64,000 nucleotides of DNA. Origin: Myotis daubentonii (taxonomy: Eukaryota; Chordata; Mammalia; Chiroptera; Vespertilionidae). The notes under the pieces are model-generated. The model was given only the letters and a program-made list of their open reading frames with translations. It was not told the origin of the DNA and did no database searches. How positions within the stretch are numbered: the stretch's first letter is position 1; each line of letters opens with the position of its first letter. Shown here in pieces: positions 1 through 11,600 of this stretch. Both the position numbers and the translations under genes were made by a program. The DNA lies in NCBI RefSeq assembly GCF_963259705.1, contig NC_081841.1, forward strand, positions 31,895,358-31,959,357, read 5' to 3'.

Positions 1-139
1 CAGAATGTGTTGTTTCTTTTGAGCTCAGGGAAATGAAGAAAAACTGATGTTAACTTGAAAAAGCAAAGCCCATCTAACAGATGTGTCTTTATTTCATCTG
101 TCTGCTCTCTGAAAAAAGTGGAGTCTGCACCAGATACTT

Positions 140-356
140 TTACAAAATTAAACATATTTTTATTGATTTTAGAGAGAGAAAAAAAGAGAATGGAAAGATA
201 GAAACATCGATGAGAGAGAAATATCATTGATTGGCTCCCTCTTGCACACCCCCTGAAAATCGAGCTTGCAACCCAGGCATGTGCCCTGACCGGGAATTGA
301 ACCAGTGACCTCTTGGTTCATGGGTTGATGCTCAACCACTGAGCCACCTCAGCCAG
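140..356 (-). mobile_element. Ves-type SINE, full length
   Basis: Reverse copy of the tRNA-derived bat SINE. It starts with the complement of an A-rich tail, followed by a GA-rich stretch and the complement of the A/B-box head ending in GAGCCACCTCAGCCAGG. A direct repeat reading CTGCACCAGATA flanks it at about 125 and 357, the target duplication expected from L1-driven insertion. Confidence 0.9.
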
Positions 357-813
357 GCTGCACCAGATAATCAATTGCATAGTTTTGTGTGTGTCTTTAT
401 TTGTTTGTTTTTGGTGCATAGACTTCTTTCACATCCCTACAAATAGGACAAGAAGTAGAGTGAAAAAGAACAAATATTTAAATATTGGATTTTCTAGTGA
501 CATCAGCATTATTATAGTGAATGCTAGAAATTATAGTGTTTATGCCAATAGGTTAAAAAGAAATATTTTTTGCTACCAGAATCACCTGTGAAAATTTTAT
601 TTAAAAAATAGCCCTATCTTATACTCACCTTAGAGATTCTGATTCAAAGCATTTTTGTGATACAGCCTGGACTTCTTTAAAAACAAAATACAACAAAAAC
701 TCCATATAGAGTTCTTGATAACTGAAAACCAAACTGCAGGATAGGAGGAGATATTCCTGAGTATAGCAAAGTCACACAACTTGCTAGAATCTTGGAATTG
801 GCCTATAAGTTAT

Positions 814-1647
814 ATAGAGGCCCGGTGCATGAAATTTATGCATGGGAGGGGGGCCCCTCAGCCCGGCCTGAATCCTCTCTAATCCAGGACCCCTTAGGGG
901 AATTCCAACTGCCTCTTGCAATCCAGGGCCAATGGCTCCTAACTGCTCTCCTGCCTGCCTACCTGATCACCACTAACCCCTCTGCCTGCCTGCCTGATCA
1001 CTGCTAACCACCTCTGTCTGCCTGCCTGATCTCCTCTAACTGCTCCCCTACCAGCCTGATTGCCCCTAATCACCTCTGCCTCGCCTCGCACCTGGGACCC
1101 AGTATTCCCTCCTCCAGCCGGTCACAAGCACCCAGGACCCAGACTTTCCTCCCTCACCAGCCACAGGCACCCAGGACCCAAGCCAGCTTTGCCCGGGCCA
1201 GCCGCAGCTGCAGGGTTCCATGGGAGGGCAGCTTTGCCCGGGCTGCAGCCACAGGCACCTGGGATCATGGGGCAGGTGGCTTGTCCCTCTCCTAGGCCAC
1301 AGCTGCAGGTGCCGTTGCCCAGGACCATGGGGCAGGCGGCTTGTCCCTCTCCCAGGCCACAGGCACAACCGCTGGTGCCCAGGACCATGGGGACCATGAG
1401 GTGTGCGGATTGTCCCTCTCCTGGGCCGAAGGCACAGGTGCAGCCGCTGGTGTTGGGACCACGGTGCGGGTGGCTTGTCCCTCTCCCGGGCCGCAGCCCT
1501 GGTTGATCCCCATTCCTCTCTCGCGAGCTCATTTGTGCCTGGATGGTCCCCATTCCTCTCTCCTAAGTGTTAAGTGTCTGAGCCATTACCACGTGGTGGC
1601 GTGAGGGTGTGACAACCATTTGCATATTATCTCTTTATTATATAAGA
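814..1647 (-). mobile_element. Nonautonomous Helitron (bat type), reverse
   Basis: The left end carries the complement of a Helitron 3' terminus (AGAGGCCCGGTGCATG with a short hairpin). The right end is the complement of the 5' TC..TATATAATAAA terminus (TTTATTATATAAGA). The GC-rich body contains imperfect repeats around GGCTTGTCCCTCTCC. It has no RepHel coding. The body matches, in opposite orientation, the element at 9938-10750. Open frames inside it are byproducts of GC-rich repeats. Confidence 0.9.
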
Positions 1648-1885
1648 TATCAACCTTTCTTCAGGCTGTAAGAACTGAGGAAAGATTCATTAATCACACG
1701 GGCAGAAATTTCAAAAACCACCCCATTACTAGATTACTAAGTGACAAGTCTGAAGGGATATTTCCCTATAAAAATAAAGAAAGAAAGTATGGCCTTATAT
1801 TTGCAAGATGGCTTCTTGCTGAGGCTCGATACCCACAGTTCATGAAGGAAGAAGTAAAAGGACAAAATATATTCTTAGAAAGAAG

Positions 1886-1886
1886 T

Positions 1887-1923
<37 letters not shown>

Positions 1924-1946
1924 ATACACATACATATATATACAGT
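1886..1946. repeat. (TA)n(TG)n microsatellite
   Basis: Alternating purine-pyrimidine run (TA, then about 14 TG units, then TATACACATACATATATA) lying at the A-tail end of the adjoining reverse SINE. Confidence 0.9.
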
Positions 1947-2139
1947 TTTTATTGATTTCAGAGAGGAAGGAAGAGAGATAGAAACATCAATTATAAGAGA
2001 GAATCATTGATCGGCTGCCTCCTGCATGCCCCACACTGGGGATCCAGCCTGCAACTCAGGCATGTGCCCTGGCCAGAATTGAACCATAACCCCTTGGTTC
2101 CTAGGTCTATGCTCAATCACTGAGCCATGCTGGCTGGGA
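1942..2139 (-). mobile_element. Ves-type SINE
   Basis: Reverse SINE running from TTTTTATTGATTTCAGAGAG to the complemented box A region CACTGAGCCATGCTGGCTGG. Old enough to carry several substitutions. Confidence 0.85.
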
Positions 2140-2844
2140 TAGAAAGCTTTCTTTTTATGTTAGGAAGAAATCCCTTCCCAATTAATCAAGCCTCTGCCAA
2201 TATCTCATTGATCAAAACTGTAATTGCTATAATGTAGCCAGCAGCAAAAGAGATACTCTTACATTTGCTTCTACTATTCTATCAATCAGGACTTGGTGTT
2301 TTTCTTTCTCTTCATCAATCCTGATTCATCATTTCCCACCAAGACCTGAATGAAATGCTTAGGAAAAAACTCTGATTACTCAGTGGCTCATCATATATCT
2401 ATAGTGTTTAAAGTTATCTTGTACTATTATTTGTTCAGTGTTTTCTGTGTATATTTATTCACCCTAATAAAAATGACACCAACTTGAATTCTACAGCCTA
2501 CAGCTTAGTTACCACCTACCTCACACATACACACCAACGTACATATCCTATAGAACCAAGTTCAGAATTGAGAAAACAATTGTTCAATAAACACCGTTGG
2601 AGACCGTCAACAACTCTTATAATTAGAGGACTCTGTTTCATCCCTTTCTGTAAAATACATTATCTTATTTCTTCTTATTATTTTGATGATGTGTTATTAC
2701 TAATGAAATATCATTTAAAATCATGTTTTATATAGACAGGAAAAAGTAAGAGTACAAAAAAAAACTGAAATGAAAGATAAATGTGCCATTCTTTGCTTTT
2801 CATGATAATCGTGTCACAGAAGCAACCACTTTTTTTCCTGCTAT
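2140..2844. other. Unassigned AT-rich flank
   Basis: No gene or clear repeat recognised. An open frame at 2484-2735 has no family features and is probably a chance frame in AT-rich DNA. Confidence 0.5.
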
Positions 2845-2987
2845 TGTACTTTTTTTTCAATTACAGTTTACATTTAATACTATTTTGTATTAGTTTTAGA
2901 TGTACAGCATAGTGGTTAGGCAATCATATACTTTACAAAGTGTTCTCTCTGATATTTCCAATACCCAACTGGCATCATATATAATAA

Positions 2988-3325
2988 CTAGAGGCCCGTT
3001 GCACAAAGAGATTCATGCAATAGGCCTTCCCGTCCCCTGGCTGCCGGCACTGGTTTTCCTCCAGCATCCAGGACCCAGGCCTTCGCTCCAGCCGGAGCCT
3101 TCAGTCCTTGCTGCTCTGGCCGGAGCCTTCAGTCCTCGCTGCTCTGGCCAGAGCCTTCAGTCCTCACTGCTCTGGCCAGAGCCTTCAGTCTTCGCTCCGC
3201 CACTCTGCGCCTGAGTATGAAAATTAACCATCATCTTTGTTGGGTTAATTTGCATACTCTCCTGATTGGCTGGTGAGCATAGCAGAGGGATGGTCAATTT
3301 ACATGTTTGTCTATTATTAGGTAAG
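2988..3325 (-). mobile_element. Nonautonomous Helitron nested in L1, reverse
   Basis: Begins CTAGAGGCCCGTTGCAC and ends near TATTATTAGGTAAGA, the degenerate complement of the 5' terminus. Inserted in the L1 3' UTR, so it is younger than that L1. It contains a 28-bp tandem repeat. Confidence 0.8.
3094..3201. repeat. 28-bp tandem repeat, about 3.8 units
   Basis: Unit contains AGCCTTCAGTCC and GCTGCTCTGGCC. Units begin near 3094, 3122, 3150 and 3178. They lie inside the Helitron at 2988-3325. Confidence 0.85.
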
Positions 3326-4395
3326 ATTACAATATTATTTATTATATTTCCTATGCTGTACTTTACACCCCCATGACCATTTTGTGACTACCAATCTGTA
3401 CTTCTCAATCTTTTCACCTTTTTTACTTAATCCGCAAAACCTCCTCACCTATGGTAGTCGACAGTTTGTTCTCTGTGTCTATAAGTCTGTTTCAATTTTA
3501 CTTTTTCATTTATTTTGTTCTTTAGATTCCACATATAAGTGAAATCATATGTATTTACCTTTCTCTGTCTGTCTTATTTCACTTAGCATAATACTCTCTA
3601 GTTTCATCCATGCCATTGCAAATGGTAAGATTTTGTTGTTGTTTTTCATGGTCAAATAATATTCTATTGTGTAAATATACCACAACTTTTTTTTATCTAC
3701 TTGACTATTGATGGCATTTGGGTTGCTTACATCTTCAGTATTGTAAATAAGGTTGTAATGAACATGCAGGTGCATATATTCTTTTGAATTAATGTTTTGG
3801 GTTTCTTTGGATATATTCCCAGAAACCGAATCACTGTGTCATAAGGCAGTTCCATTTTTAGTGTTTTGAGGAATGTTCCATACTGTTTTCCATAGTGACT
3901 GCACCAATCTGCATTCCCACCAACAGTGCACAAGGGTTCCCTTTTGCCACATCTTCACAGCACTTGTTGCTTATTGATTTATTGATGATAGCCATTCTGA
4001 CAGGTGTGAGGTAACATCTTCTTGAGGTTTTAATTTGCATTTCTCTGATGATTAGTGGAGTTGAGCATCTTCTCGTATGTCTATTGGCCATCACTATGTC
4101 CTCTTTGAAGAAGTGTCTATTCAAGTCCTCTACCCATTTTAAATAGTAGTGTTTGTTTTTGGTGTTGAGTTGTATGAATTCTTCATAAATTTCATACAAC
4201 CCCCTATCTGATGTATCTTTGGCAGATGTTCTCCCATTAAGTAGGCTGTCTTTCATTTTATTGATAATTTCTTTGCTGTGCAAAAACATTTTTGTTTGAT
4301 ATAGTCCCATTTGTTTCTTTTTTCTTTTGTTTTCCTTGTCCAAAGAGATATGTCAGAAAAAAATATTGCTAAGAGAAATATTTGAGGCAACCATT

Positions 4396-5720
4396 TTTAA
4401 GCAATTAAAAAAAATATATGTATACCAATTTTATCTTAATTTATCAAGTTTAAAATATATTTTAACTTTATTCTATAAAGTATGAAGAATGCCTATTACC
4501 TCTCCTTGCCTTTATTTCTTTTCCCAATTTTTGTGGGTTTTTGAAGTTATCAATTTTTAAGATTCTGTAAATATTGGTTACATTTATAATTATAAATGAT
4601 TTATTAAACTATTTCCAATTCCATTAAGTGAAATTTCTCACAATTTTAAACAAGAAAATTAGTGACCCTAGACTTCCCACTACCTGTTTTTCTCCTGTTT
4701 CTCTTTTCTACTCGGTCTGCTATTTCATTACCTCTGCCTTGTATGTGGGAGTGCAAGTGCTCAAAATAAGAACTGGCCTACCAAGGCCTCATGAATTCTA
4801 ACAGAGGTCATGAGGGATTACAAAGCACTTCAACCCTCACTTTTGCCGATCTTATTTCTTCCACCAAGAAAGAACCTTGGGCTCTCAGAGTAAAATGCCA
4901 CCTTTCCTAACAGGGGATAAGAGTGAGCATATGGTACTAGGTCCAAAAATCATGTCTCTCTGGACCTATTACTCTCCCCTGAGGATGTTCAAGTAGGAGA
5001 AGTGTACACAGAGCATGACTCAGCTTTAGAGAAAGCTGTCTATCACTTTATCGATAGAAGTCAAGATACTCAAGATACGCTGATACTCAAGTAAGTTTCT
5101 GCTTCTCCAGTTTGCCTCTATAACACGGGGTCATGAAAGAGCCCAATGATGACCCCTCTGACTTTTGACGCTCACCAACAATATCCACCTTGAAATTCAT
5201 CAGAACTGATCTCATTATGTCAGTCGCCCAAAAAGCTTCAGAATTCCAAGTTATCTCTCATTCCCTTCTTTCTAATTTTCATGCATAATTTCCAGACACC
5301 TCCAATTATCAACCTTTTCCTCTTAAATGTCATTTCCTGAAATTTTCTGTCTTTCACTTTGTCTTCTGGTACTTAGAATCCCAAAACGATTTATATTCTC
5401 GAAATCATAAATGCGCCTTCTTGTCACTACTGCACCCTAACCTAAATTCAAGTTTCTTCTGGGGATGTTGCTTACCCCCAAAACTTTTTATGTGGTACCT
5501 GTTCACTTTTTCTCCCAACTCTCTGGCTATGTGGTAAGTTCTTGCCCCTCTTTTAGCTTCCAGGCCATTCTCTCCACTTCCTTCCCTCCAGAAAAAGCAG
5601 CTCCAAAATTAATGTCATCAGGTCCTAAACCTCAACTGGATCTAATTGCTGTAGTCATACCTACCCTGAGTTCCACTGTTCATTTCCAATGGTTTTAGCT
5701 CCTCTCCCATATTTCTACAC
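4396..5720. other. Unassigned flank
   Basis: AT-rich to 4700, then C/T-rich single-copy-looking sequence. No exon, RNA gene or named repeat could be supported. The open frame at 5465-5698 has no recognisable features. Confidence 0.5.
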
Positions 5721-6535
5721 TGTTGAGGTCCAGCCCCAGCGGGTCCAGGGGTCCCCAAAGGTGTGGATGGAGTCGGCGAAGAAGGAATGACACGGAGACA
5801 GCGTTCAGTTGATCAGCAGCCTAGCCAGGATCTCTAGCCAGGATCTCCAGCCAAGTTCTGGTCTGGATCTCCAGCGAAGTTCTGCTTAGGATCACCAGCC
5901 AGGTTCTGTGTCCATGTTCTCTTGCTAGGTTCTCCAGCCAGGTTCTCCAGGTTCTCCAGCCAGGTTCTGTAGCCATGTTCCCTCGCTAGGTTCTCCAGCC
6001 AGGTTCAGTCACCAGGTTCTAGTCAGGTTCTCTTGCCATGTTCTATCCAGGTTCTGTAGCCAGGTTCTGTCTCTAGGTTCTGTGGCCAGTTTCTCTCCAG
6101 GATCTGTTGCCATGTGCTCTCGCTAGGTTCTGTCTCTAGGTTCTGTGTCTAGGTTCTGTGTCTCTTGGTTCTGCCTTCTAAGTTCTGTCTCTCGCTGTCT
6201 TGTTACATCTGTATTTATACCAGTTGATTCAATCCTATCAATCCCTATTACAAAGGTTAGGGCGTTTCTTATCTCCATTCCAGGGAGTAAAGATTATGTA
6301 GCTTAAGCATGATTGTTCATAGTTAAAGTGATTAATTACCCGCCTGGCACTTAGTTAAGAGGTTTTATTCCCTCCCTAACTTCAGGGGAAAATCCCTACC
6401 TGGGGAAACAACCTTTCTCAGAGAGGTGACCTTGGTTAAAACACATAGTGCCAAGAAGGTGAGCAAACATATTAAGAACAGTATGCCATATATGCCAGGT
6501 CCCTTGAAACAGCAAGCATGGACCGGCTCCCAGCA
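5721..6535 (-). mobile_element. Solo ERV LTR, class II-like, reverse
   Basis: Bounded by TG at 5721 and CA at 6535 with near-matching 6-bp flanks (CTACAC / CCACAC). Six-base duplications are typical of class II (betaretrovirus-like) ERVs. It is the same family, in opposite orientation, as 24977-25801. A TATA-like element reads in the reverse strand near 6212. About 300 bp of degenerate tandem units around CCAGGTTCTG fill the middle. No internal viral genes are present, so this is a solo LTR left by recombination. Confidence 0.85.
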
Positions 6536-7919
6536 CCACACTATCCCTGTCTTGAATCACGGTTATTTTTAATACACCTAGAGATGAAGTCTCAAGCTTC
6601 ACAAGTCCAAAAATTAACACTTACTTCTTTCCCACAAACTTTTTCTACCCAGTCTTTCTCATCTCAGATGCTTCTTCCTCATGTGGCACATCCAATTGTT
6701 CAAGAAATCATGTTTGTCTGAAAAAAATGTCTGTAGACAGTCTTTCAAGTAATTGGCCTCTATTTTGTCCAGCCACCAACTTACATTCTTCAAACTTTCA
6801 ACCAGAGGCTCCTACCTACATTCAGGGCCTTCTAAGTGAATTCTGGATTACAGCTTCTACCAGTCTAGAAACACTCCCATTCTCTTTATATTCCACATAA
6901 GTAACCATAGTATATTAAGACCCTCTTCCATTCTTTTCCGCATTCTCCTCACTATTGGGGATTATATCATTGTTATATATTGACTCTAATTTCAATGTGA
7001 TGAATAATAAGGAGGAAGATATAACAGTAGATACACATGGATGTTCATTCTAATCTCTTGAACCCCATCTCAATTATCCATAAGGCTCTTGTGTTATATC
7101 TATAAATTATAAAGTTATACTGTATGTTTAGTTTTTGTTTGTTTGTTCTATAGAGTAGATTTAGTTTTAAATGTGCATCTTGAATTTTATTAAGTTCAGT
7201 TTCATAAGAGAAGCTACTTTTTAAAATTTTCATTCTCTAAGATGGTTTATGGAAAATTAGTGCTTGTACACTAAATTAGGACGCTGTGAATGGCATAAAC
7301 ATTGGTCTAAGGAGGCCTCCTAAATCTGGTAAAGTGTTTCTTTGACAATATCTTCATAATAAGCAGCCTTTAAGGACTAGTGTCTTTCTAATACGACCCT
7401 TTCATTCTTTGGCTCAGACACTTGTTTTTAAGAAAAAGTAACCTGGTTTGAATTGCTGAAAATAAAATTCCAACAATCTTTACTACATGATTTTTAATAA
7501 CCTGATTCAGTTTGTCAGTTTGCTGAACAAAATGAGCAAATATATGGCATGAATAATAAAGCAGGGAATGGGTTGAAAGCATGTGATGGCACATTGATGA
7601 GTAAACTATTTTCAAAGTCATGTCTGGAGTAAATAGGAGGAGTTAAAGAATAATTTATAAATAAAAGAAGACAACAAATTTATTGCTTCTTTTAGTTGGA
7701 AGCAATAAATTTGAATAAAATACTTAAATATTCACATAGCAGGATGAGAATTCCAGTCTCTAATCCCAATAGCAAAGCAAATACTCAATGGAATTAAGTA
7801 GATTTTCATAACAGGGAATTTTTAGAGTTATTAGGAAAAGACAATGAAGGAAATATATTCTTATTGTACATAAGTTAAAAGAGAAATTGCTGTTTTAACA
7901 TAAATGTAAAGTTGGCTGT
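6536..7919. other. 3' flank of SLCO1A2, no gene seen
   Basis: AT-rich sequence downstream of the transporter. It may include the far 3' UTR. Frames at 6396-6721, 7045-7233 and 7388-7621 have no family features. Confidence 0.5.
7679..7684 (-). terminator. Candidate polyadenylation signal
   Basis: AATAAA on the minus strand about 760 nt past the SLCO1A2 stop codon. Another AATAAA lies near 7188-7195. The choice between them, or an earlier variant hexamer, cannot be settled from sequence. Confidence 0.3.
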
Positions 7920-8079
7920 AGGCCTGGCTGGGTGGCTCAGTTGGTAGGAGCATCATCCACTACACCAAAAGGTTGTGGGTTTGATTCCCAGTCAGGGCAC
8001 ACACCTAGGTTGTGGGTTTAATCCAAGGGAGGCAATTGATCAATGTTTCTTACTTTGATGTTTCTATCTATCGGCCTGT

Positions 8080-8125
<46 letters not shown>

Positions 8126-8150
8126 CTATCTCTCTCCCTTCTTATCTAAA
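7920..8150 (+). mobile_element. Ves-type SINE in the 3' UTR region
   Basis: Forward SINE with GGCTGGGTGGCTCAGTTGG head and GATTCCCAGTCAGGGCAC B-box region. Its tail has become a CTAT microsatellite. It lies about 300 nt past the SLCO1A2 stop codon, antisense to the gene, and so is probably in the 3' UTR. Confidence 0.85.
8082..8125. repeat. (CTAT)n microsatellite
   Basis: About ten CTAT units inside the SINE's pyrimidine-rich tail; likely length-polymorphic. Confidence 0.9.
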
Positions 8151-8444
8151 GAAATTAATAGAAATAGATTCTTGGGCGAAGATTAACAAAATATTTTTAA
8201 ATAATTAAGCTGGCTCTAATCTCCAGTTCTCAAGGTTGCTATAAATGTCCATCTAAGAAAAACCTCAAGTGCTGTTGATGGCTCAGAAATACCATCAGTG
8301 AACTTTTTTCTTTTTACCTTAAGTAAAAAAACTTTTTTTAGGTTCTTAGACAAGAAAAGGTTACCTACAGTACCTCTATTGATTTTTAAAAACAATTAAG
8401 TTATAGTGTGTTCTCCAACTCTGGGAAACATGAATAATAGGATA

Positions 8445-8658
8445 TTACATTTTAGTGTTCAATACATTATTATTCAAAATTTTGCAAGTTTGGTCCATTT
8501 CTTGGCCCTCATTCCCGGTAACCTTTGCCTCTGCAGGCACAGTTCCTGAAGTGGTATTTTCACCAGGTAGACGATACTTCCTCAAAATAATTAGGATAAA
8601 AATGGCTGGAATATAGCTTAATCCTCTTAGTGCTGCTGGCAATCCAAGGTAGAGGTGT
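8445..8658 (-). CDS. SLCO1A2: SLCO1A2 coding exon 14 (TM12, C terminus, stop)
   Basis: Acceptor GACAG at 8659-8663 and TAA stop at 8445-8447. Encodes residues 594-664: the twelfth membrane segment ([20 protein letters not shown]), a basic RK stop-transfer motif, then a hydrophilic tail. The chain ends NTKM. The human protein ends KTKL, a PDZ class I ligand that binds PDZK1; here Thr at -2 is kept and the last residue is Met. Confidence 0.95.
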
Positions 8659-11600
8659 CTGTCAAAAAAAAAGTTGAAACATACTAAATTTTATATAGAC
8701 AGTATGGTGAATACAAACTAATTTTGTAGATCTTTAATTTTCAGTATTTCATTCCCATAAGAACAACAGCAGCTAATTGTTTTGCATGTTGATCATACAT
8801 ACGCAACTTTGCTTATTAATTTTTGTTAAAATGGTTTTCTTTAGAATTTTTCATCCAGAAAATCCAATTTTTTCTTTTTTTCTGATCGTTCAGTACTATT
8901 TTTATTTGTTTACATTGACTAGACACTCCAACTTAAATTTAATACTGACAGTGATTGGGCCTCTGGTCCCAGTGTTTAATAAAAATACTCCCAAAGAATC
9001 GCCATTATCACCAGATCATCAAAAATTTGTAAAACTTGCCTTAAAAGCATCTGGACTCAGTGCTTTTAGAGATGCACATTTTGATTGATTCAGTTTTAAT
9101 AGCTATAAAATATTCATGTTTTTATATATTTATAGTAACATTTTGGTAATATATATTTGTTTTAAAAATTCTCATTCAATATGTTTCCAACTTGTTATAT
9201 TTAAAACCCATAAGTAATCGTACTTATATTCCCTTTTTCATTTTTAATCCTCACTGGAAGATATTTTTTTATTGATTTGAGAGAAAGAGAGCAAAAAAGG
9301 GTGGAGGGGACATTGATGTGAGAGAGAAACATCAATTAATTTCCTCTTGTACATGCCCTGACCTGGAATCAAACCCACAACCTAGATATGTGCCTTCACC
9401 AGGAATTGAACCTGCAACTCTTTGATGAATGAGATGATGCTTCAACCAACTGAGCCACCTGGCTAGGGCCCTTTTTCATTCATAATACTTTTTATTTGTG
9501 CTACCTCTATTTGTCTTTCCAGATAACTGCCATTATTATATTTTAAACTTTTCAAAAAAAACAGCTTTTGTTTTTTGTTACATCTATGATATGTAGCCTT
9601 TTGATTTCTGCTTTGTATTTTCATCTTTCTACTTCTAAAATTTTATTTTATTATGAAACATTTCAAGAATACAGGGGAAAAAATTAAATAAGTCTTAACT
9701 ACCTACCATGGTTTTTTTAAATGAATAAATTTTGCTACTTTTATTTCAGACCGATTGAGCAGAAAATACTAATACATTTAAGTCCTCTGTGTACCCTATA
9801 ATCCTAATGCTTTCTAACCATCCCAGATATAACATTATGTTGAATTTTATTAATTTTGTTCCTCACTTATTTTATAGTTTTAAAAGTATATATGTACACA
9901 TTCGTGGTTTATACAATTATTTTATGTGATTTTCACATCCTATATAATAAAGAACTAATATGCCAATTGTTGTCACACCCTCACATCATAACAGCTCAGA
10001 CACTCAACACTGGTGAGAGAGGAATGGGGACCAGCCAGGCACAAATGAGCTCATGGGAGAGGAATGGGGACCAACCAGGAACAAATGAGCTCACGAGAGA
10101 GAAATGGGGACCAGCCAGGCTTCAGCCTGGGAGAGGGACAAGCCTCCCACCCTGCAGTTCCAGGCATCAGCGGCTGCGCCTGTGCCTGCACCTGCACCTG
10201 CGCCTACGCCTGCGCCTGTGCCTGTGGCCCAGCCTGGGAGAGGGACAAGCCGCCCATCCCATGGTCCTGGGCACCTGCAGCTGCAGCCCGGGCAAAGCTG
10301 CCTGCCTATGGTCCCCTGTGGTTGCTGCTGGTGTGGGCAAAGCAGGCCTGGGTCCTGGGTGCCTGCGGCCGGCCAGTAGGAGGGAAGCCTGGGACCTGGG
10401 TGCCTGCAACTGGCCAGAGGAGGGAATCCTGGGTCCCGGGTGTGGGAAAAGGCAGAGGTGGTTAGGGGTGATCAGGCCAGCAGGGGAGCAGTTAGGGGTG
10501 ATCAGGCCAGTAGGGGAGTACTTAGGGGTGATCAGACAGGCAGGCAGAGGTAGTTAGGGGCGATCAGGCAGGCAGAGATGGTTAGGGGTGATCAGGCAGG
10601 CAGGCAGGCAGGCAAGTGGTTAGGAGCCAGCGGTCCCAGATTATGAGAGGCAGTCGGACAACCCCTGAGGGGTCCCGGGTTGGAGAGGGTGCAGGCTGGG
10701 CTGAGGGGATTACCCTCACCATGCATGAATTTCGTGCACTGGGCCTCTACTTTTAAATAATTGGCATAAGAGTGTCCCATTAGGAGAACTTAATTCAAAT
10801 TTAAACCAAGTTCCAGTATCCAAATGGAACATGAAAGTACATGAAATAGAAAGAAAAAAAATGGAAAAGTTTTGTTCAAAAACTGGTTAATATCACATGT
10901 TTTGTTCAAAATCAGGTTTTGATTAACCAAAACAATAAGCCTTTAAGAGGCATGAAGAATATTGTGTCAGTGAAATTTAGTGAGAGAGAAAATTATCACT
11001 TTGGAGATCAGAGGTAGTTGGTGAAAGGAAGTAAGGATTCAAGCTAGTAAGATGCTAAAATGATGGAGGATGAAATGGGACACTTTAGAGCAGTGATTTT
11101 CAACCCTGTGCCACAAGAATTTTTAAAACATGCAATACCTGACTAGTCAAGGGCACTGACCTTTTTTCCCTTAAATTTTCAAATAAAAAAATTACAACAG
11201 GCCGAAATTGGTTTGGCTCAGTGGATAGAGCGTCGGCCAGCGGACTGAAGGGTCCCAGGTTCGATCCCGGTCAAGGGCATGTACCTGGGTTGCAGGCACA
11301 TCCCCAGTAGGAGATGTGCAGGAGGCAGCTGATCAATGTTTCTCTCTCATCGATGTTTCTAGCTCTCTATCCCTCTCCCTTCCTCTCTGTAAAAAATCAA
11401 TAAAATATATATAAAAAAATTAAAAAAAAATTACAACAGTCAATACAAGAATAGCCGTCCAGTGTGAACGAATCCAAATTATCTTTTCTTTTGTCAAATT
11501 GGCAAATATATATATATATTGGTGTGCCGCAGAATTTTAGTAATTAGTTTATATGTGCCAAGAGATGAAAAGGGTTGAAAATGGCTGCTTTACAGAACAA

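Larger units (their letters stand above)
2845..4395 (-). mobile_element. Old LINE-1 3' half, split by a Helitron
   Basis: In the reverse strand this is the C-terminal part of L1 ORF2 (frames at 3545-3775, 3727-3933 and 3858-4343, broken by frameshifts) followed by the L1 3' UTR down to about 2845. The 3' UTR is interrupted by the Helitron at 2988-3325; the L1 sequence resumes on each side of it. Several frame breaks show it is dead. Confidence 0.85.

Noticed and set aside
1060..1553. Several overlapping Pro/Gly/Ala-rich frames on both strands
   Set aside because: They lie inside a GC-rich nonautonomous Helitron; frames on both strands are a composition effect.
9856..10557. 233-codon plus-strand frame
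   Set aside because: Runs through Helitron minisatellites in more than one open phase; no domain.
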